DNA from: Sphingobium sp. V4
GTDB lineage: Bacteria > Pseudomonadota > Alphaproteobacteria > Sphingomonadales > Sphingomonadaceae
DNA: 64,000 nt
Direction of reading: 5' to 3'
Assembly: GCF_029590555.1 (NCBI RefSeq)
Contig: NZ_CP081002.1
Span: 186,001 to 250,000 of the forward strand
Positions within the stretch are counted from its first letter, which is position 1, and each line of letters opens with the position of its first letter. Under the pieces are notes generated by a model, which saw only the letters and a list, made by a program, of their open reading frames with translations, searched no databases and had not been told where the DNA came from. The translations under genes and the position numbers were made by a program. This document shows positions 48,224-56,136 of the stretch, one piece after another.

Positions 48224-49372
48224 TTACGGTTGTTTGGACATGCCTGCTCCGGCAAAATAGCGGAGTGGCGCGGTGGGCGGCGCAGAGGGCGTCCGATCAT
48301 ATGCTGAATGTTCATCTTCGGGCGGGCAAACGCCTGGACGTTGCCGTGAAACATTCGCGATGGCGCCAAGCAGAAACAGCGGCACGACGAACATCATAAT
48401 CCGACCGAGATTGTACTGGACGTCAAGCGCCAAGGCGAAGAGGAAAAGGGCGGCTACGACACCGACATCGCAACCATAGACTATCGGATTACGATCCCGA
48501 CTGAGGCTCGCCCACCACATCAGCAAGAGAAGCATCACTGGCCAGAGATTCTGATAAACTCCCTTGGGGTTAGTCAGATGGCGAACGGAACTGGCGATCG
48601 CCGAAAAATAAGTGCTCGGATCTCGCTGATTTTCAAGCCCAGGGAGAGCGAGGGCCAGCACCAAGACGGCATAGGCCGCAAGCGCGATCGCGGCAAAGCC
48701 TGCCATCAAGAAATGGGCCTTGCGATGCTCCGGTACCAGTAGTGCCCGGAATCCAGCGCAAAGGAGCGCGATCAGCGCCACCTTCTCGTTCACGACGGTG
48801 CCCAGTATGACCACTATGGCAAAAAGCGCGACCTTGCGCTCAATCATAGCGATGGCTGTGATCATGAGCAGCGGCGTCGCTATCCCGTCCGCCGAGCCCA
48901 TGCCAAGGTAGCGGGTGAGCATAAGAAATACGAGCGCAGCGGAAAAAGCCCATCCCAACGGTACATCGCGCCGTTGCGTGAGATACAGCGTCGCGAGAAC
49001 CGCCGAAAGCGAAGCATATACCGCGTTGGCCGCGCACATCGCCTGCAACGCCTTGGCATATTCCGGTGTTGTATTAACCAGCGGATGCGAAATGCCTTCG
49101 CCGGAAAACAAAACGAGCGGCAGATGGTAGAATGGTGCGGCCATGATCACCGAACCTAATCGGTATACATGAGGACTCGGTGGAAGTTCGCCCCCCGGTT
49201 CTCCCAGAAACCACAACAGGTATCGCGAGTAGTTATCGAACGACATGGTGCCATAATAGGCGGTCCTGTAGGCGTCGAAGAACATCGGCAGAACAACGGC
49301 TGCGAGAATGGCCGTCAAGAAGATCGGGGTTAATAGCCTGCGATGCGCGTCCGTCGGATTTTTGCTCCACAT
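48224..49372 (-). CDS. Multi-pass membrane protein of the EPS cluster (GT-C-like topology, unassigned)
   Basis: 382 residues from the ATG at 49372; an in-frame TTG at 49435 would add 21 polar residues. About nine or ten membrane segments. After the first TM comes a periplasmic loop with 'YGTMSFDNYSRYLLWFLGEPGG' and 'PHVYRLGSVIMAAP', an acidic loop of the sort seen in GT-C glycosyltransferases and in membrane proteins with a 'YR.L.P' motif. No family could be named. It may be a polymerase or a lipid-sugar-dependent glycosyltransferase. It lies 24 bp upstream of wzc on the same strand, so is probably co-transcribed. Confidence 0.65.
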   Translation of the reverse strand: MWSKNPTDAHRRLLTPIFLTAILAAVVLPMFFDAYRTAYYGTMSFDNYSRYLLWFLGEPGGELPPSPHVYRLGSVIMAAPFYHLPLVLFSGEGISHPLVNTTPEYAKALQAMCAANAVYASLSAVLATLYLTQRRDVPLGWAFSAALVFLMLTRYLGMGSADGIATPLLMITAIAMIERKVALFAIVVILGTVVNEKVALIALLCAGFRALLVPEHRKAHFLMAGFAAIALAAYAVLVLALALPGLENQRDPSTYFSAIASSVRHLTNPKGVYQNLWPVMLLLLMWWASLSRDRNPIVYGCDVGVVAALFLFALALDVQYNLGRIMMFVVPLFLLGAIANVSRQRPGVCPPEDEHSAYDRTPSAPPTAPLRYFAGAGMSKQP

Positions 49373-49637
49373 AGTCCGGCAACCCCTAGGCGAGCGCTTC
49401 AGAGCGGACACCAAAGGTCTGCCTGAATCGGTCAAGCGAGAGGCTGGGACTCTGGGATATGGCGGTCACGGAAAGGCCTCCGTCTTTGGAACTTGTTCGT
49501 AATTTTGTATCGCAGCGCTTCCCGATCCCCATGCGCAATTCCGGGTGAACTTGACCCCTTTGGATGATGGCTATGGCACTTTGGATAGTTTCTGGAATAG
49601 TTCTTCCGATCCTCGCGCCATTCGCAATGATAGGCCT

Positions 49638-51170
49638 ATGAAATCGGCGCTAGAATCAGTCCGCAGCGGGGCGACTCCCTGCCCCGGGGCCGTCGCGTCC
49701 GGGCTCGCGAGCCGGGGTGCTATTCCCTTGACCAATGTGCTGCGGCGGCTTTCCCACGCTTGCGCAGCCTTGTTGTTGATTGGCCCGCTCGCCGCCGAGG
49801 CCCGGAACCTTGAGGCTTTTCCCGGTGCGTCGGGTTATGGTCGGTACGCTAAGGGCGGACGAGACGGCGCCATCATCTTCGTCACGAGCCTTGCGGATCG
49901 CGGACCGGGAACATTGCGCGCCTGCATTGACGCAGAAGGTCCGCGCACCTGCATATTCCGGGTCGGCGGCATCATCCGCTGGACATCTGAGCGCCCGATA
50001 ATCCGCAATCCCTATATCACCATCGCGGGACAGACTGCGCCGGGGGGCGGAATCCTGATTACCCATGGTGGCGGCAGGTACGGCGTCACGCCGCTCGTCG
50101 CGAAGAACACGCACGATGTCGTCATCCGTCATATCCGGGTAAGACTGGATAACAGGGGCGCTACACGCGCGGTGAACAGCGGGATCATTTTCGAGAATAG
50201 CAAGAATGTCATTGTCGATCATGTCAGCGTTTCATGGGCGGAGGACGAAACGATTGGCGGTCAGGGGCAGAATGACAATATAACCATATCCAACTCTATC
50301 CTGGCGGAGGGATTGCGCAGGCACGACAAATGCGCGCTTCTGAGCAGCGACCCGCTTGGCAGTCAGAATATGACATTTATCGGGAATATCTGTGCCCATA
50401 ACGGAGATCGAAATCCAGACGTTAATTTCTTTCCAAAATCCTGTGTAGATGTCGTAAATAATGTAATATATAATGCTCGTTCTGATTTTGTTGAAGTATG
50501 GGAGCAACATGGTGGCAGCCCAGTCAATATTGTCGGAAATTATTTCAAATCAGGGCCTAATATGGTGCCAGGCAGATACATTATTGCCCGACAGTCGGTG
50601 AAATCGACTGGTCGCGCTCGGATCTATGAAGCAGGCAACCATATCGAAGGTAAGATCGAGCGCGAGCCTCCGCCCTATGTGCGCGAAGCGATGGTCGATA
50701 CTCCAACCTGTCCGCTTGGGGCGCCGGTCCTTGATGCACGGCAAGCCTTTGGTCGCGCTTTGCAGGAGGCTGGAGCCTTTCCCCGCGACACAGTGGACAT
50801 GAGGTTGGTGAAAGAGGTGAAGAATGGTACCGGCAGGATCCGCAACGCCCCCGGCATCCTTCCTGAAATTGCCGATGGTACGCCCTATGCGGACTCGGAC
50901 AAGGACGGGATGTCGGACGAATGGGAGCGAACGAACGGTGCCGACGCCGGAAGGAGCGACGCATGGGCTGATGCCGACCATGATGGTTGGCGGAATCTCG
51001 ACGAGTTTCTCGACTATGCGCATCGACGTTCGTTGGCGGGTTCGAGTGTCGCAGAGACCGAAGGAAGCGTGACGCGTCCCTGGACTCTGGCGGCATTGGC
51101 AGTCGTCCTCATCGCGGCTGTTATCGCCGGTTTCGGTAGCCTCTCGAATACAGGTGCAGTTTCATCATGA
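49638..51170 (+). CDS. Membrane-anchored pectate-lyase-like beta-helix protein (possible EPS lyase)
   Basis: 510 residues if started at the ATG at 49638; an ATG at 49545 adds 31. A hydrophobic export segment 'ACAALLLIGPLAAEARN' precedes 'EAFPGASGYGRYAKGGRDGAIIFVTSLADRGPGTLRACI', the classic start of pectate-lyase-like beta-helix proteins, followed by coils 'ITIAGQTAPGGGI', 'VIRHIRVRLD', 'VIVDHVSVSWAEDETI', 'ITISNSILAEGL'. Near 450-480 an EF-hand/thrombospondin-3-like Ca motif 'DSDKDGMSDEWE' and 'DADHDGWRNLDEF' occurs. A C-terminal TM ('WTLAALAVVLIAAVIAGF') would anchor it. Lyases of this type trim EPS in other clusters. AT content rises after 50400. Coupled to the ligase by ATGA. Confidence 0.82.
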   Translation: MKSALESVRSGATPCPGAVASGLASRGAIPLTNVLRRLSHACAALLLIGPLAAEARNLEAFPGASGYGRYAKGGRDGAIIFVTSLADRGPGTLRACIDAEGPRTCIFRVGGIIRWTSERPIIRNPYITIAGQTAPGGGILITHGGGRYGVTPLVAKNTHDVVIRHIRVRLDNRGATRAVNSGIIFENSKNVIVDHVSVSWAEDETIGGQGQNDNITISNSILAEGLRRHDKCALLSSDPLGSQNMTFIGNICAHNGDRNPDVNFFPKSCVDVVNNVIYNARSDFVEVWEQHGGSPVNIVGNYFKSGPNMVPGRYIIARQSVKSTGRARIYEAGNHIEGKIEREPPPYVREAMVDTPTCPLGAPVLDARQAFGRALQEAGAFPRDTVDMRLVKEVKNGTGRIRNAPGILPEIADGTPYADSDKDGMSDEWERTNGADAGRSDAWADADHDGWRNLDEFLDYAHRRSLAGSSVAETEGSVTRPWTLAALAVVLIAAVIAGFGSLSNTGAVSS

Positions 51171-52474
51171 TGGCATCGTCCTTGCCAACGAGACTTCAGA
51201 AGGCCGAGTTTTGGGCGATCCAGGCGGCTGTTTTAATGGCTCCCTTTCCCGCGATCCGTCACTCGACGATTTTCTTCACTGTCAGCGACTATCTGTTTCT
51301 CATAGCAATCATCCTTCGCCTGGGTTGCAAGATCCCGATCGCTCCGTTGGGGGCCCTGACTGGCGTATGGTTTGCTGGCTTGGTGGCATTGACAGGGGGG
51401 CTGATGGCGAGCAGCCTTGTAAGTGGCGATCCGCTCCGCGGACTGATTGTTGATGCCCAGTATGTGTTCGCATTCATGATCCTGCCTTTCGCCCTGCTCG
51501 GACGGACAAATGATCAGGCGTGGCGTCTTGTGAAATGTTTCGTGGTCGCGATGGCGGTCATGAGTGCCATTGGCATCGCATTTTATGCTTCTGGTTATAA
51601 TGGTGGAACGGCACGTCGCCTCGCAATCGTGACGGGCGGAAACCGCCTCTCTGGCTTCGTCGACAATGCCAATGGTATGGCGGGCTATATCGTCCTCACG
51701 CTACCGCTGCTTTGGCTTTTGTGGCAGCAACGGAGCCTGAGTTCCAAGTATGCTCTTATAATATTGATCATCCTTATCACCGCACTTATATTAACCAGTT
51801 CAAACACAGGACTTATAGGGCTCGCCGTTGTTACAATAATATTGCTTGGAGGGCGCCGAAATCTTTTTGCGCTATCGTTTGTTGGTGTCCTCGCAACTGT
51901 GATAGCGACATGGGGTCAGCCATATCTTCCTCAAGTTTTCAAGGATAGGGTTCTTAACGCAATACTCAATGAAGATATCACGCAGGCTGGAACATACCAG
52001 GGGCGGCACGATCTTGCCGTCGAAGCAATGCGCTGGACAGAGGATCATCTTTTTCTCGGAGTCGGGGCAGATCAGTATCGGTTATTGAGCGAATATAATT
52101 TGCCGGTTCACAATACCTACCTGCTCTTGTGGGTCGAAGGCGGCTTGGTTGCGATGCTGGGCTTCGTCATTTTGTTGCTATGCATCATCGCCGCTCCCTT
52201 GACACAGCGAGGAGGCTCTCCAGCTGGGAGCGTCGCATTGGCCGCATTCGCGACCACAGTGGTCTTCGCGGGGATGGGCATGGGCTATACCCACGTCTAT
52301 GCACGGTCATTGATCCTCCCGATGCTGCTGGCGATCAGCCCTGCCGTCGCCGCGATCCCGCAATTTAGAAACCGAAGGCGCAATTCATCAGCCAATGCGG
52401 AAATGCGTAACAAGATGTCTGCTGCCGCTCTCGGCGTACCGGCTCAACGGCTGAACCATTCGACTGAAGGATGA
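51167..52474 (+). CDS. O-antigen ligase/polymerase family protein (Wzy/WaaL-like)
   Basis: 435 residues, about 11-12 membrane segments. The Wzy_C region includes 'SSNTGLIGLAVVTIILLGGRR' and a large periplasmic loop 'GTYQGRHDLAVEAMRWTEDHLFLGVGADQYRLLSEYNLPVHNTYLLLWVEGGL', which has the R-x3-L / H-N-x-Y/F pattern of this superfamily. It probably polymerises or ligates EPS repeat units at the periplasmic face. Overlaps the lyase-like gene by ATGA. Lower GC from ~51700 to 52100 than the surrounding chromosome, consistent with an acquired EPS segment. Confidence 0.85.
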   Translation: MMASSLPTRLQKAEFWAIQAAVLMAPFPAIRHSTIFFTVSDYLFLIAIILRLGCKIPIAPLGALTGVWFAGLVALTGGLMASSLVSGDPLRGLIVDAQYVFAFMILPFALLGRTNDQAWRLVKCFVVAMAVMSAIGIAFYASGYNGGTARRLAIVTGGNRLSGFVDNANGMAGYIVLTLPLLWLLWQQRSLSSKYALIILIILITALILTSSNTGLIGLAVVTIILLGGRRNLFALSFVGVLATVIATWGQPYLPQVFKDRVLNAILNEDITQAGTYQGRHDLAVEAMRWTEDHLFLGVGADQYRLLSEYNLPVHNTYLLLWVEGGLVAMLGFVILLLCIIAAPLTQRGGSPAGSVALAAFATTVVFAGMGMGYTHVYARSLILPMLLAISPAVAAIPQFRNRRRNSSANAEMRNKMSAAALGVPAQRLNHSTEG

Positions 52475-52508
52475 CATGGACTTTACCTAATTGCCGGCAA
52501 ACACCCCG

Positions 52509-52562
52509 GACCTGCTCCCCGAACGTTCGCTCATTCTGATACGGGGCCTGCCATTGGAAGAG
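52509..52562 (-). repeat. Diverged inverted repeat, right copy
   Basis: Reverse complement aligns with 45343-45395 (about three-quarters identity by eye with one indel). It abuts the IS5 transposase relic, which suggests an origin in a mobile element. Together the copies bracket the EPS segment. Confidence 0.55.
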
Positions 52563-52605
52563 CAGGTGCAATCAGGAAGGGGCGTTTCGCCCGAGGCCTC
52601 GACGC

Positions 52606-52843
52606 CGGCCAAGGCGCGGCAGAAGGACTGTGGTGTGCGCTGGTCGATCAAATACGACAAGGCTAAGGTCCGCGAGATGCCGACCCGAAGGCGACAAAGC
52701 CGGTTGATCTTACCATCCATATGTCCGGCCACCAAAATCGCATCGGCATTGACAACCCCACCGCTTGATCCGTGCCTGGGGCGCCAGCGCAGCCAATGGC
52801 AATGATCCTGGGACCTGATCAGGCCCGCCAGTCGCTCCAGATC
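52606..52843 (+). pseudogene. IS5-family transposase relic
   Basis: Frames on the plus strand give 'AKARQKDCGVRWSIKYDKAK', then after a frameshift 'KPVDLTIHMSGHQNRIGID', then after a stop and another shift 'LIRAWGASAANG'. These correspond in order to the IS5 DDE-transposase pattern 'RQKD.DARWT.K..KAK ... VDLAIP.FGYKNHI.IDR ... LIR.W..SDA..HDG' (recalled). Frameshifts and stops show it is dead; N- and C-terminal parts are not recognisable. Confidence 0.6.
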
Positions 52844-52939
52844 GAAAATCAGGCCATCAAAATAGCCGAAGATTATACTCCATCAGCCGGCCGCGCCTCT
52901 CAACCAGCCGGCCGGGCGAAATCGGAAGGTGCCCGGAGG

Positions 52940-53160
52940 CGTCCATGTCCCGCCGAACTTGGAAGATGTGTATCTTTCAGGTCATGGAAGATCGCTATTT
53001 CAGCTGGCCGGCTGTCTGATTGAACGGATCGGGTCGTATCCCTAAGGTCATCGCATTCGACAAGTAGCACATGCTGCCCAGCGTTACGTAAACGCGTAAA
53101 TGCTTCCTCGACTGGTCCGGTGATATCAAGAACTGAAAGTTGACGACGGTTCTTGAGATA
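52940..53160 (-). pseudogene. Relic of a SulP-type STAS domain
   Basis: The minus strand reads 'LKNRRQLSVLDITGPVEEAFTRLRNAGQHVLLVEC' and 'IAIFHDLKDTHLP', resembling the end of STAS domains in SulP anion transporters ('lR...pfiDaTG...leeal..L...G..VlLc' ... 'IFHDLkdAl'). No transporter part remains on either side and there is no plausible start. A decayed fragment is the simplest reading. Confidence 0.4.
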
Positions 53161-53166
53161 AATCAA
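53153..53166. promoter_or_regulatory. FixK/FNR box upstream of hemN
   Basis: TTGAGATAAATCAA matches TTGAT-N4-ATCAA at nine of ten fixed positions and TTGA-N6-TCAA exactly. Its centre is about 212 bp before the hemN ATG, a long but acceptable distance if the leader is long. Oxygen-independent hemN genes are typical FNR/FixK targets. Confidence 0.75.
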
Positions 53167-53371
53167 GGTACGGGTAAAATCCGTCTCTTATATGCCTGTC
53201 TCTGCGCAGGGGCGACATCGGCTCTGGTGACAGGACATCTCAGCCGGAGCTACTCAGCATGTCTATCGCTATCGCGATTTTTCCCCAATTGGAAAATTGG
53301 GCGGGGCAGAGTGACAAGGATGATAAAAATGCAGTTTGGCAGGCCCCTGAGAGCGGTCTTGAGACAGCCTG

Positions 53372-54676
53372 ATGTGGACCTATCACCCCGACCTGCTCGC
53401 CCGACCGGTGCCGCGCTACACCAGCTACCCCACCGCGGCCCAGTTCACTGACGCTGTCGGGATTATCGAGATGGCGGAGCGGCTGGACCGGGTGGAGGCG
53501 GAAACGCCGCTCTCGCTCTATCTCCACATTCCCTATTGTCATGACATTTGCTGGTATTGCGGCTGCAACACCGGCGCGGCGAACAAGGCGCAACGCTTGT
53601 CCGCCTATGTCGAGGCGCTGGAGCGGGAGATTGCGCTGGTGGCGCGGCGGCTTGGCGGGCGGGGGCGGGTGCGGCGCATCGCCTTTGGCGGGGGCAGCCC
53701 CAATTCGCTGCCGCTGGTCGACTTCATCCGGCTGCTCCAGCAATTGCTGCTCTGCTTCGACGCGCAGGATGCCCGGATTTCGGTCGAACTGGACCCGCGT
53801 CGGCTGGACCGGCAATGGATCGACGCGATGGCGGCCATGGGCGTCGATCGGGTCAATCTGGGCGTGCAGACCTTCACCCCGTTGGTGCAGGCTCGCATCG
53901 GCCGCATCCAGCCGCTCGACATGGTGGAACGCGCGGTCGAGGGACTGGCTGCTGTCAATGTCGCTGTCGGTTTCGATCTGATGTACGGCCTTCCGGGCCA
54001 GTCTCCGGACGATCTCGTCGCGACGCTCGACGCCAGCATCGCTATGGCGCCGGCGCGGATCGCCCTGTTTGGCTATGCCCATATGCCCCGCCTGCTGCCC
54101 CGCCAGGCCCGTATCGACGTCACCGACCTACCGGACCTGCGGACGCGCTTCACCATGGCGGCCGAGGGACATGACCGGCTGGTCGCGGCCGGATATCACG
54201 CAATCGGGTTCGATCATTTCGCCAGTCGGGGCGACTCCCTCGCGCGCGCTGCGCAGCAGGGGCGTTTGCGGCGGAACTTTCAGGGCTTCACCGACGATGA
54301 CGCCGATGTCCTCATCGGCATGGGGGCGAGCGCGATCAGCCAGTTTCCCGACCTCATCATCCAGAACGAGAAGCGCGCTGGCCCGTATCGCGAGCGGATC
54401 GCCGTGGGCCAGCTGGCAGCGACGCGCGGGCTCGTCCGCACCGGCGATGACCGGCGCCGGGGGCGGATCATCGAAGCGCTGCTGTGCCAGGGGGAGGCGC
54501 ATCTGGGCATGGTTCCGCCCGTCGACCTTTCTCGCTTCGAAGCCCTGGGATTGGTTCGGTGCAGCGGAGACCATGTGCGGCTGACGCCGGCCGGACGGCC
54601 CTATGCCCGCGCCATCGCCGCCTGCTTCGACGCCTATCTGGAGCCGCAGGAAAAGCGGTTCAGCCATGCGATATAG
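53372..54676 (+). CDS. hemN: Oxygen-independent coproporphyrinogen III oxidase
   Basis: 434 residues, radical SAM enzyme. The Fe-S motif C56-x3-C60-x2-C63-x-C ('YCHDICWYCGCN') is the HemN form, with 'RYTSYPTA' near residue 15, 'GGGSPNSLP', 'SVELDPRRLD', 'DRVNLGVQTF' and 'GFDLMYGLPGQ'. Decarboxylates coproporphyrinogen III to protoporphyrinogen IX without oxygen, for haem synthesis in low oxygen. A FixK/FNR box lies upstream. The small gene at 54666 overlaps its last codons. Confidence 0.95.
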   Translation: MWTYHPDLLARPVPRYTSYPTAAQFTDAVGIIEMAERLDRVEAETPLSLYLHIPYCHDICWYCGCNTGAANKAQRLSAYVEALEREIALVARRLGGRGRVRRIAFGGGSPNSLPLVDFIRLLQQLLLCFDAQDARISVELDPRRLDRQWIDAMAAMGVDRVNLGVQTFTPLVQARIGRIQPLDMVERAVEGLAAVNVAVGFDLMYGLPGQSPDDLVATLDASIAMAPARIALFGYAHMPRLLPRQARIDVTDLPDLRTRFTMAAEGHDRLVAAGYHAIGFDHFASRGDSLARAAQQGRLRRNFQGFTDDDADVLIGMGASAISQFPDLIIQNEKRAGPYRERIAVGQLAATRGLVRTGDDRRRGRIIEALLCQGEAHLGMVPPVDLSRFEALGLVRCSGDHVRLTPAGRPYARAIAACFDAYLEPQEKRFSHAI

Positions 54677-54908
54677 TCTTGCCCTGTTGGCCTGCCTGAA
54701 TCTGGCCATCGGCGCCGGACCGGCGGTTGCCGCCAGCCGCCCTATCGCCTTTTGCGGAACCCCGCCGCCCGGCTGGACGCCCCCCGGCCCGCGCAGGCCG
54801 GCCCTGCCCGACAGGCCGGGTGGCTACTGCCATGTTGCCGGTTGCGCCGCCAAGAAGGACCGGAGCGGCTGTGCCGGCAGGATCGTGCCGGAACGGGGCG
54901 GCCGCTAA
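54666..54908 (+). CDS. Small secreted Cys/Pro-rich protein
   Basis: 80 residues; the ATG at 54666 lies inside the end of hemN, suggesting coupling. Signal peptide 'MRYSLALLACLNLAIGAGPAVAAS', then a mature part of ~55 residues rich in Pro/Gly with four Cys ('AFCGTPPPG', 'GYCHVAGCAAKKDRSGCAG'), perhaps two disulfides or a metal site. No family recognised. The signal peptide and tight packing (its stop overlaps that of the convergent symporter) favour a real gene. Product and role unknown. Confidence 0.6.
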   Translation: MRYSLALLACLNLAIGAGPAVAASRPIAFCGTPPPGWTPPGPRRPALPDRPGGYCHVAGCAAKKDRSGCAGRIVPERGGR

Positions 54909-56131
54909 CCGTCGATCGCTTTTTCCTGCCGCGCGACGACCGCGGTGACGGTCAGATTCGCGCTGGCGCTGGCCACCGTACGCGTCATGTCGAGCAGCCG
55001 GTCGAAGGGCAGGACGAAGCCTACCACCAGTGCGGTCTGTTCCGGCGAGACGCCCACGGCAGACAGGACGGCGGCCAGCATGAAGAGTGAAGCGGAAGGG
55101 ATCGGCGCGGTGCCGAAGGCTGCAAGCGATCCCGTCAGCAGCATGATCGCCAGCATCGCGGGATCGGGATGCACGCCCAGCGCCTGAAGACTGAAGACGC
55201 TGAGCAGCCCGACATACATGGCAGTCCCGTCCTTGCCGATGCTGGCGCCGATCGGCAGCACGGTGGAAGCGATCGCCGGTTCGATGCGTAACGTATCCTG
55301 CGCCACCCGCAACGCGACCGGCAGGGTCGCGGCCGACGAAGCGGTGGAGAAGGCGACCAGCAACGGGTCGATCGCGGCGCGGAAGAAGCGGCGGATCGAC
55401 AGGCGCGCGACGAGCGCTATGAGCGGCAGATGGACGATCAGTATCTGCGCGATCACGCCCAGCAGCACGCAGAGCGCCAGCCAGCCGATATTGGCGAAGA
55501 CGGCAACGCCATTGTCCGCCACCGCCTTGGCGATCAGGGCAAGGACGCCGAAGGGCGTGATTTCCATGACGATGCGGACGAGGTGGAACAGCACGCGACT
55601 GGCCGATTGGAGCATGGTCGCCATCGGCCGGCCTTCGTCGCCGGCCAGTATGACGCCGAAGCCCAGCAGCATGGCGAAGAAGATGATTGCCAGCATGTCC
55701 CCTTCGGCGAGCGACTGGACGATGTTGACCGGGACGATCCCGACCAGCTGGTCGTGCAACGACTTGGCTTCGCCCAGCGCATGGGGCACCGCCTTGCCCA
55801 GCGCAGTGCCCACGCCGGGACCGACCAGAAGACCCAGCGCCATCCCGACCGAAACGGCGCAGATTGTGGTGAGCGCGAACAGAAGCACCGTGCGTCCGCC
55901 GACGGATCCCAGGCGGCGCGGATCAGCCAGGGCCGTCACGCCCGAAGCGATCGACACGAAGACGATCGGGACGACCAGCATCCGGATCAACCGGACGAAA
56001 ATCTCGCCGACAAAGGCGATCCAGGATGCGGCGGCGGGCCAATAGAGGCCCAGCAGGACGCCGACGGCCAGTCCGCCCAGCACGCGCTGCCAGAGCGGGA
56101 CGGCGAACCAGCGACGGGCGAACGCGGTCAT
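54905..56131 (-). CDS. Dicarboxylate/amino acid:cation symporter (DAACS, GltP/DctA-like)
   Basis: 408 residues from the ATG at 56131. Eight TMs plus re-entrant loops; diagnostic 'AFSTASSAATLPVALR' (HP1 Ser-rich motif), 'LPIGASIGKDGTAMYVGL' (TM7) and 'GTAPIPSASLFML' (HP2). Couples Na+ or H+ to uptake of glutamate, aspartate or C4-dicarboxylates. It follows dgcA by five bp on the same strand, so it is the likely D- or L-glutamate importer of the dgc operon. Confidence 0.9.
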   Translation of the reverse strand: MTAFARRWFAVPLWQRVLGGLAVGVLLGLYWPAAASWIAFVGEIFVRLIRMLVVPIVFVSIASGVTALADPRRLGSVGGRTVLLFALTTICAVSVGMALGLLVGPGVGTALGKAVPHALGEAKSLHDQLVGIVPVNIVQSLAEGDMLAIIFFAMLLGFGVILAGDEGRPMATMLQSASRVLFHLVRIVMEITPFGVLALIAKAVADNGVAVFANIGWLALCVLLGVIAQILIVHLPLIALVARLSIRRFFRAAIDPLLVAFSTASSAATLPVALRVAQDTLRIEPAIASTVLPIGASIGKDGTAMYVGLLSVFSLQALGVHPDPAMLAIMLLTGSLAAFGTAPIPSASLFMLAAVLSAVGVSPEQTALVVGFVLPFDRLLDMTRTVASASANLTVTAVVARQEKAIDG

Positions 56132-56136
56132 GGGGG

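Larger units (their letters stand above)
52475..53371. other. Decayed intergenic zone between the EPS ligase and hemN
   Basis: About 900 bp without an intact gene. It holds the inverted-repeat copy at 52509-52562, an IS5 transposase relic (52606-52843), a STAS-domain relic on the minus strand (52940-53160), a FixK/FNR box (53153-53166) and a small dyad CCCAATT-N4-AATTGGG at 53284-53301. The last two belong to the hemN promoter. Confidence 0.6.
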
